This document shows positions 51,700 to 64,000 of a stretch of DNA of 64,000 nucleotides, one piece after another. The notes beneath the pieces were generated by a model. The model made no database searches and was not told the origin of the DNA. It saw only the letters and a list, made by a program, of their open reading frames with translations. Position 1 is the stretch's first letter. Each line of letters opens with the position of its first letter. Source of the DNA: Torreya grandis (lineage: Eukaryota; Streptophyta; Pinopsida; Cupressales; Taxaceae); assembly GCA_037957365.1 (NCBI GenBank), contig JARHVA010002685.1, positions 657,501-721,500 of the forward strand, given 5' to 3'. The position numbers and the translations under genes are program-made.

Positions 51700-54600
51700 T
51701 TTGTCTACAATCCTATGGGACTAAACAACTACAAAACTATTACATATTGTTTCATTATGTGACACTTGTAGATTTTGTATAAAAACATATTGATAATCTA
51801 TTATTTGTTTGAGTGCACCACTCATTTTATTTTTTGTTTCCATTTGATCCTCCAATACAACTTTAACTTTATCAATAGTAAAAAATTCAGGTTGTACAAT
51901 GGCCAAGGATTGATTCAAATACTATCTCTAATTGAGCATATCCTAGGCTAGCTTCTTGGGTATTATTGTAGTAGTGTCTAGGACCTACTAATATTAATCT
52001 AAGAGTTAACACATAGTCTATATTTATGACCTAAGGGCTTATCCTTGTGTGCACAATGTCAAAACTTTTTGCACAACTCGCTAGCTCTTTTTAAGTTCTA
52101 TCAATAGTGTTATGAATTATTTTTCTAACATAACCTAATCACCTAGTACTTGAATAACTAAGGTGGGAAAAGCATCATTGATTAAATACCTCATATTAAT
52201 CAACAACTCATCTAATTCAACCTTTTCATCCTACAAACTTATGACTTCTTACTCCAAATTTGAATCCCTTTACATAATGGATTCTTGGAAAATGGCTGCT
52301 CCTTCAATCTATTTAGAGAGTAATAGCTAGGTTACATCTAATGATGTTTCTATCATAATGGTAGCAAGTGATATGGATGTAATCATGAATGTCACAAGAG
52401 TAGGTATAAATTGAACAAGTGGAAGTAATAAAGTATCCCATTGGGTGGATGTATCAGGGACATCCCATAGACATTGACTAGGGATATATACTACTTCTTC
52501 AATGCCCTTAGTGTGATTGATGGATGCTACCTTTGCTTGGAATTGTGCATCCTTGAGCTCCTTAGCCTTGGTTGATACTTCCAACTTAAACTTATTATTA
52601 GCTTTAGCTTCTTATTTGGCCTTATCTTGAGCTTTATCTTAGGATTTAACTTTGGCCTCTACATCATCCTTATCTTTATCTTCTTCTTAAACCTTAGGCT
52701 TGGCTTCAACTTTAGATTTAGCTTCTGCTTTAGCTTTAGAATTAGCTATTTGCTCCTAATATTTATTTTTCATGGCTTAGTCCCATTGTTGTCTCCTTTA
52801 TTCTTATTCTTGTTTTTAATTTTTAACTTTACTTCTTTAGCCTATTTCTACATATCTTTAAATTCCTCAACTTTATTCTTTTTGGCTTTAACTTCTTTGG
52901 CTTACTTCTGTATAGCCTCTACTTCCTTAGCTTTATTTTGTTTTTCCATGGAGGTGTCTTATTTATTTTATTATGGAATTTACATGTCTTCCTCGTATGT
53001 TGATTATGGAATGAATACTTATTCTTGTAATTCTTTAGTGCTTTATTCTTGTTATCTCAACTCAGGCTCAAGTGTGTCGTACATAGTTTGTTATTCATCA
53101 TCTTCCCCATACAAAATTTTATCCATGAGTTATTCTTCTCCTTTGGTGCCATAATTATATTTAGTCTGCTTAAGTGATTATACTTTACCCATATGATAAT
53201 TTTATACTAACTTATTTCTTTTAGATTTGGTTAGAGGCTTGAGTGTCTACTTTTGTTTATTCTCTACCTAGGGTTGAGGCCATTGAGATGGTTGAGCCTA
53301 TTTTGCACTACTTTATTATGTAGGTACACCAAAAGAGACCAAATTTTATTCACTATTTATTAGAGGTTCAAATTCATATGTGTGCATGATCACCTAAATA
53401 AGGTTTTTATAGGGATGTCTTCTGTAGATGAGTCTACTATATGTGTATTGGATGATCTCATGGTTGGTTCTATTAAAAATATTTCTACTTTAAACTTCTA
53501 TCAAGATGCTTCCTATCCTATAGTGTCAACAAGGAAATAAATATGTGGTTGAGTGATATCAACCCAAAGGTATTACCTTATCTAATTACACACTTAGAAA
53601 GTGTGCACTTCAAACAACTCCTCCTCTACATCATACACCTCGATGCTGATGTCTTCTAGAATTGATTGGATCACTTATTTTTCCTTTACCCCTAACTAAA
53701 GTAGGTCACACTCAATAACTATTCATGGAACCATGGGATGTTCAAGACATGAATTTTCTTGTTTATTTCTTTTCTTTAGTGGAGGTGGTGATGTTCTACA
53801 TGTAAGTGTTTTCCTCTTTCCTTTTTATTACTATGTTAGAGATTACAATTATGCTATCTATTTGGGTTGTTATACAAGTAATTGATTTGCCTATTATTTT
53901 TATACCTATAAAAGGATGGTTTTAAATGGAGGTAAAAACCTTTTAGCTAGGGATTTTTGTTGGTAGACCTCAACCTTCACTTTAACCATTGAAATGAAGA
54001 ATGGCATTAGGGTAATAGTTGGGGTAGCTAATTGATGTACCTTGATCTATATGCCATTGTGTATTTTGGTAATGGATGCATTTTAACCTAGATATTGCAT
54101 GAAATCTTGAGGAACCCTAGGATGTGATCAAATTAATACTAGGTATTCTAGACATCATGTGTTGAATCACCCCAATTGTTCATAATATTGACTAGTTTTG
54201 GTCCATATAATGCTTGTAAAGGCATTATTAGGCTAAAAATCAATAGTTAAATTTATTAGCCCTAGTAAATACTTCCACTATGTGAAACACAACAAAAAAA
54301 CTAAAAATTGATATTGAAAGGTCTGTGTAGTTCTTGCAAGTAGCTTTTCAATATTTGCTGTAAACTCCACTACCAAAAATTTAGGCTAATTAAAATCCTC
54401 ATGCAACTTCATCATTCGGTAGGCAATGTCAATGATGCCTTTTATTGTTTACTTTTCATACTTTATGGTTTAGCAAAATATTTTAGTAATACACTTAACC
54501 ATGATTCTCAATGAAGCATCCAAAATTGAATCAATAGGAGTTCCTCATCCTGCCTAGTGGTTTATTTCTCTCTAATATCTAAATGAAGTGGTTACACTAT

Positions 54601-55250
54601 AGACTTGTATGGCATTAGAGATTTACCATGATTAGGAAGTGTAATTGTTGTTGACATTGAGTTCACATTAATACAGATTATAATATCTTGAAATAAATGA
54701 ATAACTCCCTAGTTGTATCGACTCAAAAATGTCATCCTTACTTTGTCTAACTACCCAAATGTAGGCATATTGATTAACCTTTCAATGTTAGATCCTTTTA
54801 GTGGATGCCGCAGTGCTAAAGTTCTTGGTTTTGCTAATCCTTGGGCTTCTTGTGCAAATAGAGTAGATTATACCCCATCGATTAAATCAAATGGTTATAG
54901 ATCATTGTATTTCATTTGTTCAAGACCTAGCCCTATTCTCATTTCTTCCTTATGATCATCAAATAGTGTAATCAATAGTTGACCTTTATCCATGGATAGA
55001 TGAATGAATGAAGCTGATGATTAGTCTGATAAATTACACCCTAGTGTGAAATCTATTTGCATAGAGATAGCTGAGAGGCCAATCATATAGATCTCTTATT
55101 AGTTGGAGGATACATCTAATCATTTCCATATCCTTCTCTTTTATAGCTGTTTGACACCCAAGTTCATGTCACCACCTCCTTTGAATGCATTGACTACATG
55201 TGCATGAAAGTTCTCTTTTTAATTAATATTAGATGTTAGAAATCATATTT
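51700..55250 (-). pseudogene. Element E extra reading frame after integrase (ORF3)
   Basis: A decayed - strand frame fills the space between integrase and the 3' LTR. From its N-terminal side: about 54590-55000 is long and mostly open (HKEEMRIGLGLEQMKYNDL, then KPRTLALRHPLKGSNIERLI, then SRYN). Weak sequence lies at 53.2-54.5 kb. A Lys/Ala/Glu-rich, coiled-coil-like section lies at about 52600-52960 (QNKAKEVEAIQK, KAKAEAKSKVEAKPKV). A hydrophobic stretch at about 52330-52440 (PLVQFIPTLVTFMITSI) may cross a membrane. A final helical segment is at 51721-51918 (KVVLEDQMETKNKMSGAL). I do not recognise a family. Confidence 0.5.
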
Positions 55251-55960
55251 ATAGGGACATTTGGTGCTTAGGATATTTTATTTATTTTTGGGTATTTATT
55301 ATTGATGAGTAGCTATCCATTTGGTTAATCAATTCATTTTATACATCCCCTTATCATTTTTTTCCAAATATTATTTGAAACTACTATAATATTTTGAGAT
55401 AATACATCATTAATAATTTGACCTGATGGTTGGCCTTTCATCTACTGTATCTATATTTTTTCTACCTTTCTAGACTTAATTACAAAGCTTGGTGTAATTA
55501 TGACCAACTATATTTGATAAACTATCTCAGTAAGGTGGTTGTACCTATGATGATAACTAATTATGGTGGTTATGTTGTGTTGCACAATAATGAGAATAGT
55601 AACAAAAATTCTATCCTATAAAATAGAATACAAAATAAACAACCTAACTACATGGTTCTACTCAGCACCCACACAATTTTTAGAAGCATGATAGAGATTA
55701 AAGATGATATGGATTAAGCCTACAACCATTTATTTACCCTAGTAATATGGTTCATTACAAATATTTCAACATTATGATACCCTATGGTGATAATTTACAA
55801 ATGATGTAGGGTCATTTCCATCATATGCACAACTTTCCTAGGAATGCTTTAAATATGATCTTGTAAAGTAATACAATTTGATCTAGGTAGAATTTCTTAG
55901 ACCAAAATTACAATCATGCCATGCATTTTGGATTTATTTATTTATTTTTTTCATCCACTA
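55250..55960. other. Spacer between integrase and ORF3 of E
   Basis: AT-rich. A 63-codon + strand frame at 55430-55621 lies antisense to the element and has no motif, so it is not called as a gene. Confidence 0.4.
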
Positions 55961-56900
55961 TTATTTTACCCTATCTTCTTCCATCTTAGTGAAATCTAGA
56001 AACCACACCCTTAATGCGTCTTGATCCCCTAACCTCATGATCATCACAATGTGTAGACTAGGTAAAATGTATTCCATAGGCATTACTACCTCAAGGCCAT
56101 ATACTAATTGTAATGGAGTGAAACTAATAGCTTTATTATAATGTGTGTGATAGGCCCATATAATTTAAAGAATGAGATATTCCTAATCATCTCTCTAGAC
56201 ATTATAAAATTTTATTAGCATCTTACCCAAAACTTTATTTGATGATTTTGCCTATCCATTGGCCTACAGATGGTAAGTTGTGTTTTATGGTGAGATGTCA
56301 TGAATTATTCCATGAGATTATTAATAGTATTTGTTGAGAAATTGCATAAATCTATCACTTACCATCTTAACTAGACATTTGAACTACATGATAATGTTTT
56401 CATATAAAAAATTAGTAGCATCTTTCACACTGCAACTTGGAGTAATAGTAGCTTCCATAAATTTTGTTAAATATTCAATCATAGTGATAATGTATCTAGC
56501 ATGAATACACTAAATTAAGGGAGATAAAAGTTTGAAAAAATCAATTACCCATGATTTAAAAGGTTTTTATTCAAACATAATAACCAAAGGCATTTCATCT
56601 CGCTAATTAGGCTTACCCATTCATTGATAGATGTCATAGTGTTTAGAAATTCTATGCGTACCCTAAAAAAGTGTAGACCACCACAGACCACTCTAAAGTA
56701 TCTTATTGATAGTGGTGTATCTTATTAAGTATCCTCTTGCAATGCCTTGGTGAATTTCTTGAAGCAGTTGTGGTCGTTCATGCTTTAGAGTTACCCTGCA
56801 TAATATATCATCTTTACCTAGCTTATACAAGAATCCATTAATAAGGCTATATGGTATATCTCTGGTAACCATAAATTTATTATCCCTCTATATATAATAT
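55960..56900 (-). pseudogene. Element E integrase, decayed
   Basis: The - strand shows ANG-AKSSNKVLGKMLIKFYN (region of the third catalytic residue, where the usual Glu of ANGQxE is lost), WAYHTHYNKAISFTPLQLVYG and EVVMPMEYILPSLHI at about 56050-56270. A terminal RLGDQDALR segment follows near 56000. The upstream core at 56.3-56.9 kb is fragmentary, with multiple stops. Confidence 0.83.
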
Positions 56901-57089
56901 GAAATAAAAGTTTGTTGTTACAAATTTTTTGCGATGTCCTCCATGTTATCAAGAATTACATCAGTTGTAAATAAATGCATGTAAGGAGATTCATCTTTGA
57001 GTTCTTCTAGTTCTTCCCCATTATGCAGTCAGATGAGATGATCTAGCCCAACATTATTTGATCCTAGCTTCACATTGATCTAGAATTAT

Positions 57090-57430
57090 AATTCTTTGAA
57101 GAGCTTCAACCACTTTGAGATCCATCCCCCTAGCATTGGTTTCTTAACCATGTATTGCAATGACTGATGGTTTGTGAAAAACTCAAAAGGAGTAGCCAAT
57201 AAGTAATGTATAAAATTTTACAATGTAAACATCATGGTGAGTGATTCTCTCTCAATGGTTGTGTAATTATTTTATGCAATTAAAATTTTATTACTTGTAA
57301 ATTGTATTGGATGGTCTAACCTGCCTTCACTTGGATGCACTAAAATAGATCCTACTGTAGCGCTCAAAACATCCACATGTATATGGAATGGCTTATTCCA
57401 ATCAAGAAATACCAAGATGGTTGTTGTTAC
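57090..57430 (-). pseudogene. Element E RNase H domain, well preserved
   Basis: The - strand reads WNKPFHIHVDVLSATVGSIL (first Asp), LDHPIQFTSNKILIA, NYTTIERESLTMMFTL (catalytic Glu), FIHYLLATPFEFFTNHQSL and VKKPMLGGWISKWL. The DH of the usual FxVDHQAL block is now NH, so one catalytic Asp is lost. Two stops occur. Confidence 0.92.
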
Positions 57431-58260
57431 CGACCCCTAATTTAACTTGATAAATGTTTTTTGACACTCTGGTGTCCATTCTAATTTGGTGTCCTTGCAT
57501 AGTAGCTTCTCCATAGATGTTGATTTAGTTGCATATCCTTTTATGAACTTCCTATAATATCTAGTATGACCCAGAAAGGTACACACTTTAGTTGAGTTTG
57601 TAGGAGGTGGAATTTCTATTATAGAAATAGTTTTAGCTGGATAAACCATAATTCCATCATTGCACACCACATGACCCAGTAAAACACTAAAAGGTGTAAA
57701 GAATAGATTTTTTTTAAAATTTAAGGTGATACACAAACCCCTACATCACTCTAGCATCAATCTTAACTTTGACAAGTGCTCTTTAAATAGAGATAAGACT
57801 AAATAATGATCTAGATAAACCTACAATAAATCATGAATGAAGTATTTAAATGCAAATTCCACCTCTCTAGAAAATAAAATAGGTGCATTCTTTAACCCAA
57901 ATGTCATTATCTTGTATGCAAACAATCCCCATTCAGTAGAAAAGGTAGTTTTATCCTGATTCTCTTTAGCAATCAAAATTTGGTGATACTCATTAAAACC
58001 ATCCATAAAGGAATATACCTCATGTCTAACCACTGATTCAATCACTTCATCAGTAAAAAGGTTAGGAAATGAATCATTGATGTAGGCATCAATGAGTTCA
58101 CAGTAATCCCTCCACACCCATATTTCTCCTATCTTCTTAGATTGTACCACTATGGGGCTCACCCATTCTACATTTTAAACTATATAAATAATTCCATCTT
58201 CTTGAATTTGATCTAATTCAAATTTTAATGTAGTTTTCATATTAGGATTGATCATGTAGG
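57431..58260 (-). pseudogene. Element E reverse transcriptase
   Basis: Open stretch 57821-58162 shows SPIVVQSKKIGEIWVWRDY, VYSFMDGFNEYHQILIAKEN (first catalytic Asp in FMDGFxxYHQ), KTTFSTEWGLFAYKIMTFGL and KNAPILFSREV. Next, near 57800, VYLDHYLVLS carries YLDH where YxDD is expected, so the last catalytic Asp is His. The connection follows at 57437-57736 (FSVLLGHVV, TFLGHTRYYRKFIKGYA, LEWTPECQKTF) after a frame change. This is a typical Tat/Athila-like RT by motif. Confidence 0.94.
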
Positions 58261-58597
58261 GTCACATTTGAATCAAGCATGTACATTCCTTTAGATTGAT
58301 ATGTATTTCTCCTAAGGATGGATTTACACCTTTGACCTCTAAGAATTTTCTTAGAAACATATCCTAGTAGTCTCTTAATAGCTGTAGGGATTTGGAAAAC
58401 TATTCTTATCCCCATTAGTCTCCCACTGTTACAAGCTTAGGGGCCACTTCTATTCCAATATTTTATTGAGTCTTTCATAATGGTTCTTGATATATTTTTC
58501 TTGATTCACTAGGCATAATATCTTGTAAAATGTGTTTGCCTTCCCATTGTGGGATGTCAATAATGAATAGTTTCTCTTCTTCTACTTACTCTACACT

Positions 58598-58816
58598 TTA
58601 TACTAGTTTATAATCCTCTTCACACTGTAGTTCAAATAACCCTTCTAACTTGAGATCCCCATCACTATCACTATCACTATCACTATCACTATCACTATCA
58701 CTATCACTATCACTATCACTATCACTATCACTATCACTATCACTATCACTATCACTATCACTATCACTATCACTATCACTAGATTTTGTTAGAACATTAT
58801 TTATTCTATTAAACAA
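58598..58816 (-). pseudogene. Ser-Asp repeat linker in E pol
   Basis: A 72-codon - strand frame contains about 40 residues of alternating Ser and Asp. It is encoded by an uninterrupted hexanucleotide run (CACTAT on the + strand) at 58661-58781. It is flanked by ordinary acidic sequence ([17 protein letters not shown]) and lies between protease and RT. Polymerase slippage explains its origin; the frame around the run is open on both sides. Confidence 0.8.
58661..58781. repeat. (CACTAT)n minisatellite, about 20 units
   Basis: A perfect 6-bp tandem repeat of 121 bp, with no interrupting substitution visible, inside otherwise heavily mutated DNA. Confidence 0.97.
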
Positions 58817-58819
58817 CTA

Positions 58820-59740
58820 AATCTAGATATATTATTTTTGATTGGATTTTTAATTATATAGTGTGATATCTAGGTCATGTTTAGATTCTTGATGAGAGAA
58901 TGATTCAAAAACATTTGTTAAATATTCTATTCATCAATGACATATAATTTTTTTGATCTTTTACAAGGCATTATGTACTAAGGGATTATTATCTTCAAAT
59001 ACAAAAGTTTGGATGAAATCTTGCTAAAGTTGTAGCTAGTGTTTAGTTTTCATTCTATGCTCTTTATACATGTACTAGACTATTGGAAGAGGTGCAAGGG
59101 TATGACTAAATATGTGCACCCAATATCAAGGATCTACTCCCTATGTAGTCATATATTGATGCACTAATAGATGTGTAGTTTAGGATATTGACCCTCTTAA
59201 AATAAATTCCATTCTACTTTAATACTAGCTAGTAGATGAAACCTTACATGCAATATTTCATAAGTATCTTCCCAATGCATTTCTATATTTTTGTGCACAA
59301 CCCACCATGTTGTATTAGTTCCTTTCATTGCATAGTTGAGTGTACTGACTCATTGTTCCACCTATGATACATAGTGTTCAAGCCTTAAAATGAATGGATT
59401 GAGACCCTCAGTCATAAAAAGGTATTTAGCATTATGTAGTAAACAAAATGCACAAATCATGATCTCTACATGACCAATTCAAGAGGTGTGCATCTGAGTC
59501 ACCACTTATAGATGATGTTGAATCCTAAGGTAGATTACTTCAGGGGTTGGTTCAGTGTAATCCATCATATTTTCACTATTATTATACGCAAATTCTACCT
59601 TAGATCTTATCAATGAACATACTAAAGGAGAAACACATTATTAAATTTGAACCTTTCTGACCAGTGACTTTGTGATAACCAGTTTGAATACTAATGTTTA
59701 TTCCTACTTTGCAATACTAAGCTTCCACTTTTGACATTCT
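58820..59740 (-). other. Element E pol linker, fragmentary
   Basis: Lies between protease and the Ser-Asp repeat. Only short frames remain and no domain is recognised. Confidence 0.4.
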
Positions 59741-59749
59741 ATAGTGAAC

Positions 59750-60200
59750 ACCCTAGTTTGTCTTTCATCTGTACCCAAATTAAACCAACTATTGTCCCTA
59801 TAAGCATAAGGAGACTCTGTATCCTTAGAAATGATATATGGATTTTGTTCATATTTGTTTAAATCTATGACTATTATTTTATCTTTTTGATGTTCTTCTA
59901 ACTAATTGTGCTTAGTATTAATAGTCATTTGGACATAGTAGGCCCATTTCTTATCAATTAAGGTAGGGTAATGGGTCTCTACTATCTTCATGTCCATGAC
60001 CTCAAAGTCCACTCATAAGTTAAGTTTGACCACTTTAATTTCAACATCTAATAACTGACCAATGGGCTTGACTCTACCATAATCCACTAAGATTAATGTT
60101 ACTAGACTATAACTTAGAGTTAGTCGACCAATGGCTTCTCATGTTAAACAAAGAATCATATTAAAGGTACTATCAAAGTCATATACTATATTTGATATTT
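59750..60200 (-). pseudogene. Element E retropepsin (protease), decayed
   Basis: The - strand reads NIVYDFDSTFNMI, in the place of the D(S/T)GSxxN active site with the Gly lost. It continues LVDYGRVKPIGQLLDVEI, VDFEVMDMKIVETHYPTLID and a KKW (usual YPxLLGRPW). The following acidic/Lys stretch contains DLNKYEQNPYIIS. This block resembles that of element A at 10560-10800. Confidence 0.72.
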
Positions 60201-60599
60201 CTTATCTAACCAACTTGATGTCTAGTCATGAATCCATATCCTAGGGATTCTTGGTCTTGATATACCAACCTACTTTATTTTCCCTTGTTTGTCCTCATTA
60301 TGTACACTCCAAAAGGTTGTGAAGGAGGTTTGTGATATTATGGGATATATTCTCATTATATAATGTGTTGATTGGTTTCATTATATCTATCAAAGTGGTC
60401 ATAAAACCTTCTTGTCACATTATCTAAATAATTTAACCATACATTTGAGAATCAATATTAGTGTTATCCTCATTAAATCTAGTTTTCATTATATTTCTTG
60501 TAAAACCTATGCAACTTGATAAATTAAATTATTTTCTATTGCAAGGTTAGGATATTTATCACACTAAACTTTTCTAATGCCTTGATATTGAGGCATCTC

Positions 60600-62090
60600 T
60601 AATGGAGTTAATCCTTGTTCATCCCTTTGTTTCCTTATGAGGGCTTAAACAAATGTATTTTCCTTTGGCTACACAATAATCATGTTTATGTTGTGCACTG
60701 GCTTCTCCTTTCTTTATTTCTACAAAATAAAACAATATTCCATTTGATGTTGACCTTTGGTCCTATAATGTACACAATAATCTTGTCTTTGAGGATTTTT
60801 AATATAGTTCATTTTGATTATATGCTCCACATAGATAACATTACATGGGTAGTTGAGTTTTCTGATTATCATTATTATAACCTCCTTGATATTCACCATG
60901 ATATCCTTCCTCTATATCCTTTATATCCTCCTCTATTACATTGATATCCCCACACTTGGGATTTTTTCCTATTATATCCTCCCTAATGATTCATCTTTGC
61001 ATCATATCCCTTATATTGATGTTGAGGAGAACTTGGGGTCCAAGTTGTCTGCTATTGTTGAAGATTTGTGTTATTTCATGGTTGTTCATATTGACTAGAA
61101 TATTGATACAATGGAGATGACATATTATTAAAAATTGTGAGGCCTTGTGGTTGGTACTATGGTGATGATGGCATCTAATATTATGGGAATGAAGGCACCC
61201 ACCATAGACTACCTTGAGTCACATTTGTCATATCCACATCTAGTCTTAGAATTTTTTACTTTATAATGGGTATTTTCTAAGCCACAACTGCGAAGATGTT
61301 CTGTATTATATCTTGATTTAAATTATGTAATGCATGGAAACTTGTATCTTAATGATTTTTATATTTTAAAAAATTATAATACATTCTTTATGACTTTTGA
61401 ATATATTACTATAGGATATGTCACTTAGATGTAGGATGTCTAACTATCCTGTAGATTTCAAAAAAAAATATTTTTATTATCAAGCAATCATTCCTATGAT
61501 GTCCCTCATGACTATATTATATGCACCATAAGCCTAATTTAGGATTATAATTTTCATTAATTTTACTCATCCTCCTCATAAATCATCTAACTTAGCTTCT
61601 ACTTTTGATTATGTTGAGGGAAGATCTACATAGTCTTCTATCTGTTCAATTCTAATGGAAGTAGATCGAGCATTAACTTTGGTGGAGAAATAGGTTTGTG
61701 AAATACCAAAACTTATTATTGGTAATAATCCCTCTATGAAAAAAGTAACATTATCTTTATATTCTTTAATAAAATCATTTTTTTTCATTACATTGGAGAA
61801 CCTGTGATCATATTCTCCAACTGTTTCTCTATATTTTTGCCTAATCTCCTTTGGATGTTGAATCACTTAACTAGAGAATTTTTTAATTTGAATTTTGATA
61901 TCAAAAAATATTTGACTTGTTTTAAATCCAATGTATTTCCATTTATTTTTCAAATAAACTTCAAAGCACGTCCTCCCAAAGCATTTCTTCACATTATCAA
62001 TATAACCCCTTTTACAACTCATTTCATTTTGTAGGTAACTAAGTATTATTCAAGATATGAAGATCCATCATACAACATTAAAGCGAAAAA
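60600..62090 (-). pseudogene. Element E gag, decayed
   Basis: The frame at 61609-61866 gives HPKEIRQKYRETVGEYDHRF, SNVMKKNDF and FFIEGLL, matching the plant gag pattern (VxEYxxRF...Y-x-GL). A zinc-binding-like relic near 60730-60775 reads DYCVHYRTKGQHQMEYC. The + strand frames in the region are antisense shadows. Confidence 0.78.
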
Positions 62091-63472
62091 AATACCTACG
62101 TGAAGTACCATAGTTGGTGGATTCATAGCTATTTTTGTAATCATCTAAATACTAGTAATTATGATTGGTGGTGTCTATGCACTAGTCCCTGTGTAGTTGA
62201 ATGACTGTGAAGTGGTTACTATGCCTATATTCTTCTTTGTACTATTATTTTTAGGAGTAACTATAAATATTACTTCTTTAAAATTATTTATTTATAATGC
62301 ATATTTGGTTTTTATACTAAGCCTTCTAAATTTGTTGATAAAGGAATCAAACCAGCTTGAATCAGCTTCTATCTCTATACTTTTTCTACCTTTTATAAAC
62401 AAAGTGGGATTTGGGGATGCATACCCTTAAAATGAATGATGATTATTTATAAATTATTCTTTCTTTAAACTTGGACCTATAATATTACCACATTTAGATT
62501 TAACATTTTCCCTTAAACTTTCCTTCCTAGTTCCAGTGAAAATCCCCTTAGTTAATTATGACCTACCTTTACTTCCTAACTGATCTACCTTTGCATCACT
62601 ACTTCTAACATCTTATTTCTCATTAGGACCTTTCTCATATTACACATACCCTTTTATAATAATATATTCCACACCTTCTTTCAAAAACATTTCTTCTCTA
62701 ATATTATTGCCATGTAAATCTCTAGATCAATAACTTATTCTTTGCTCCTAGTCCTACTCATAATTACTTTAGGGTCATTTATCTTATTCCACCTTATTTA
62801 ATATCATATCTCTCTTTTGAGTCCCAAAATTTTCTTTTCACTCAATTTTTTTTCACCTTCCATCTTCTAGGATCAATTTTAAGTTCTTCTTTCTCATCTC
62901 CTCATCATCCACTTCCTCTTGCATGCACCCCCATCATGCCTGAAGTAACTACTCCATGTTAGATAGAATAAACACCATGGACTTTTCAATAAACAACATC
63001 TTGATTAGAAAGGGTAGTCACACAAACATTTCCCTCTAATTCCTTGAACAAATCAATCTTGCACAATTTCAAAAGCTATATATTCATATACTACAATCTC
63101 TATGATATAACTATTAATCATAGTCTTCATATAGTAATCTATTGATTGAGACCCATAAGTATCTAGATTGTGCAATATATTTAGTTTTTACTCAGTCCAA
63201 ATTATAAATTATATTCTCCTTAAACTAAAGCAATAGTATTAAAATCTATCTAACCATATAGATAATAATACAAATAATTCACACCAGAAGATTTCATAAA
63301 TTTCACCATAGATGTGTTCTTGGACAATCTCCTCTATAACATTTTTGAATATTCACACTTATTCCTGTGAAAAATTACTAATTCTCTTGTCTATCCATCA
63401 TTTTAAATCTCTCATCCCTAGCAACCATCTCAACATAGTTCATCTAATTTGGTTCTATGTTCATTGCACCAT
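62091..63472 (-). other. Element E 5' leader and possible gag N-terminus
   Basis: AT-rich, with short - strand Lys/Glu-rich fragments (for example EGEKKLSEKKILGLKRE near 62850) but no firm start codon. Just before the LTR the - strand ATGGTGCAATGAACATAG (about 63457-63474) is where a primer site should be; it does not match iMet. Confidence 0.4.
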
Positions 63473-64000
63473 TGATATTAGAGGTTCCTAGAATTACACC
63501 AGAACATGCTAATTATAAGGATAGGGTGCACAATGAAGAGTATAAAAAAGAGTCAAAGAGACATAAATAGTACAAGCCATTCATGACATATTTAAATAGA
63601 TTAAAGATTAGGATGAAGCATAAATATAATATAATAGAACCATAACTCATATTGCATCATATTATAAGATAAATAAAAATAGAGAACTTAAATACACATA
63701 CACCATAAATAAAAGAAAACAAGGGAAAACCATAACATGACAATTTATATTAATCTCTATCAATAGATCAAACCATATTCTATTACATCAAAGTACTATT
63801 TATATCCTTTTATAATCTTATTATCTGTTCACCTTCTAACCTTTCAAGATATAAAATGAAAGACTCTTCACATTCTCCAATTATTTGATTAGATTGACAA
63901 GGCTAAATATATACAAAATTATAGAAAATACAAAATCAAACACTTCACATGTGTCTATCTTATATACTTCATAGTTTTATTAAGATCCATTCTCTATCCA
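63473..64000 (-). repeat. Element E 5' LTR, cut by the window end
   Basis: Partner of 50447-50980. Collinear matches continue to the last base of the window (TATATACTTCAT near 63961 and 50932). Confidence 0.9.

Larger units (their letters stand above)
50447..64000 (-). mobile_element. Element E: Ty3/gypsy with extra ORF, right end off-window
   Basis: LTR sequence at 50447-50980 recurs at 63479-64000 in the same orientation (AGGTTCCTAGAATTACAC at each start). Coding is on the - strand: gag (about 61600-62090), zinc-binding-like block (60.7 kb), protease (about 59.8-60.2 kb), Ser-Asp linker (58.7 kb), RT, RNase H, integrase (about 56.0-56.9 kb), then an extra frame down to about 51.7 kb. It shares with A the FEV...P.LL protease block and the post-integrase frame, so the two belong to the same broad lineage, Tat/Athila-like by motif. 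All frames are broken. Confidence 0.9.

Noticed and set aside
52627..53154. 175-codon hydrophobic + strand frame, looking like a multi-span membrane protein
   Set aside because: It is the antisense of the Lys/Ala/Glu-rich section of ORF3 in element E, which is supported by the orientation of the neighbouring pol gene.
60615..61098. Two + strand frames
   Set aside because: Antisense to the E gag, whose - strand frame carries recognisable gag and zinc-binding-like blocks.

Overview
This window is repetitive nuclear DNA from a plant with a large genome. It is very A+T-rich and strikingly poor in CpG. Almost every recognisable feature is a decayed LTR retrotransposon or a microsatellite, and I found no intact protein-coding host gene, tRNA or rRNA. 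Long nested Ty3/gypsy elements with heavily mutated reading frames suggest a gymnosperm, probably a conifer. That assignment is an inference from sequence style, not a marker-based identification. Elements are lettered here for convenience; the letters are not established family names.

Layout from left to right. Positions 1-609 are the end of a long LTR of the same family as element G. Positions 610-1595 are unassigned flank with a degenerate repeated reading frame. Positions 1596-1863 are a probable 5' LTR of host element F (+), followed by a tRNA-Met-type primer site. F's internal DNA is split by element A (2712-14472, - strand). A is a complete but dead gypsy element with 967/966-bp LTRs, gag, protease, RNase H, integrase and a 3-kb extra reading frame after integrase. 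F-like DNA resumes at 14478 and is interrupted by element C (+), whose 5' LTR starts at 15669. C's 5' LTR is itself split by element G (17508-39897, - strand), flanked by the exact duplication CTATT. G is a gypsy element with about 4.2-kb LTRs, an iMet primer site and a degenerate gag-pol. G's right LTR carries a 1.57-kb retroposon-like insertion (27495-29068), two microsatellite-bounded tandem duplications (29661-31136) and the complete non-autonomous element B (31597-38255, + strand, TSD TGACC). C then resumes (39898-43459) and ends in a truncated 3' LTR (43460-about 44715), fused to a gag coding segment (44716-45793).

The right third holds two more elements. H (+) has an LTR at about 46176-47213, a primer site resembling TTTGGCGCC, and a leader made of degenerate 220-bp tandem repeats with palindromic cores. 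E (- strand, about 50447 to beyond the window) contains gag, protease, a (Ser-Asp)n linker, reverse transcriptase, RNase H, integrase, and another extra 3' reading frame rich in Lys/Ala/Glu.

The elements work together only in a historical sense: they record an insertion order (F before A and C, C before G, G before B). No element looks capable of moving itself. Every pol gene has several stops, and catalytic motifs are damaged in A, B, G and E. The most unusual content is the two post-integrase reading frames, B's protease-plus-acidic protein without RT, H's palindrome-bearing leader repeats and the uninterrupted Ser-Asp repeat in E.
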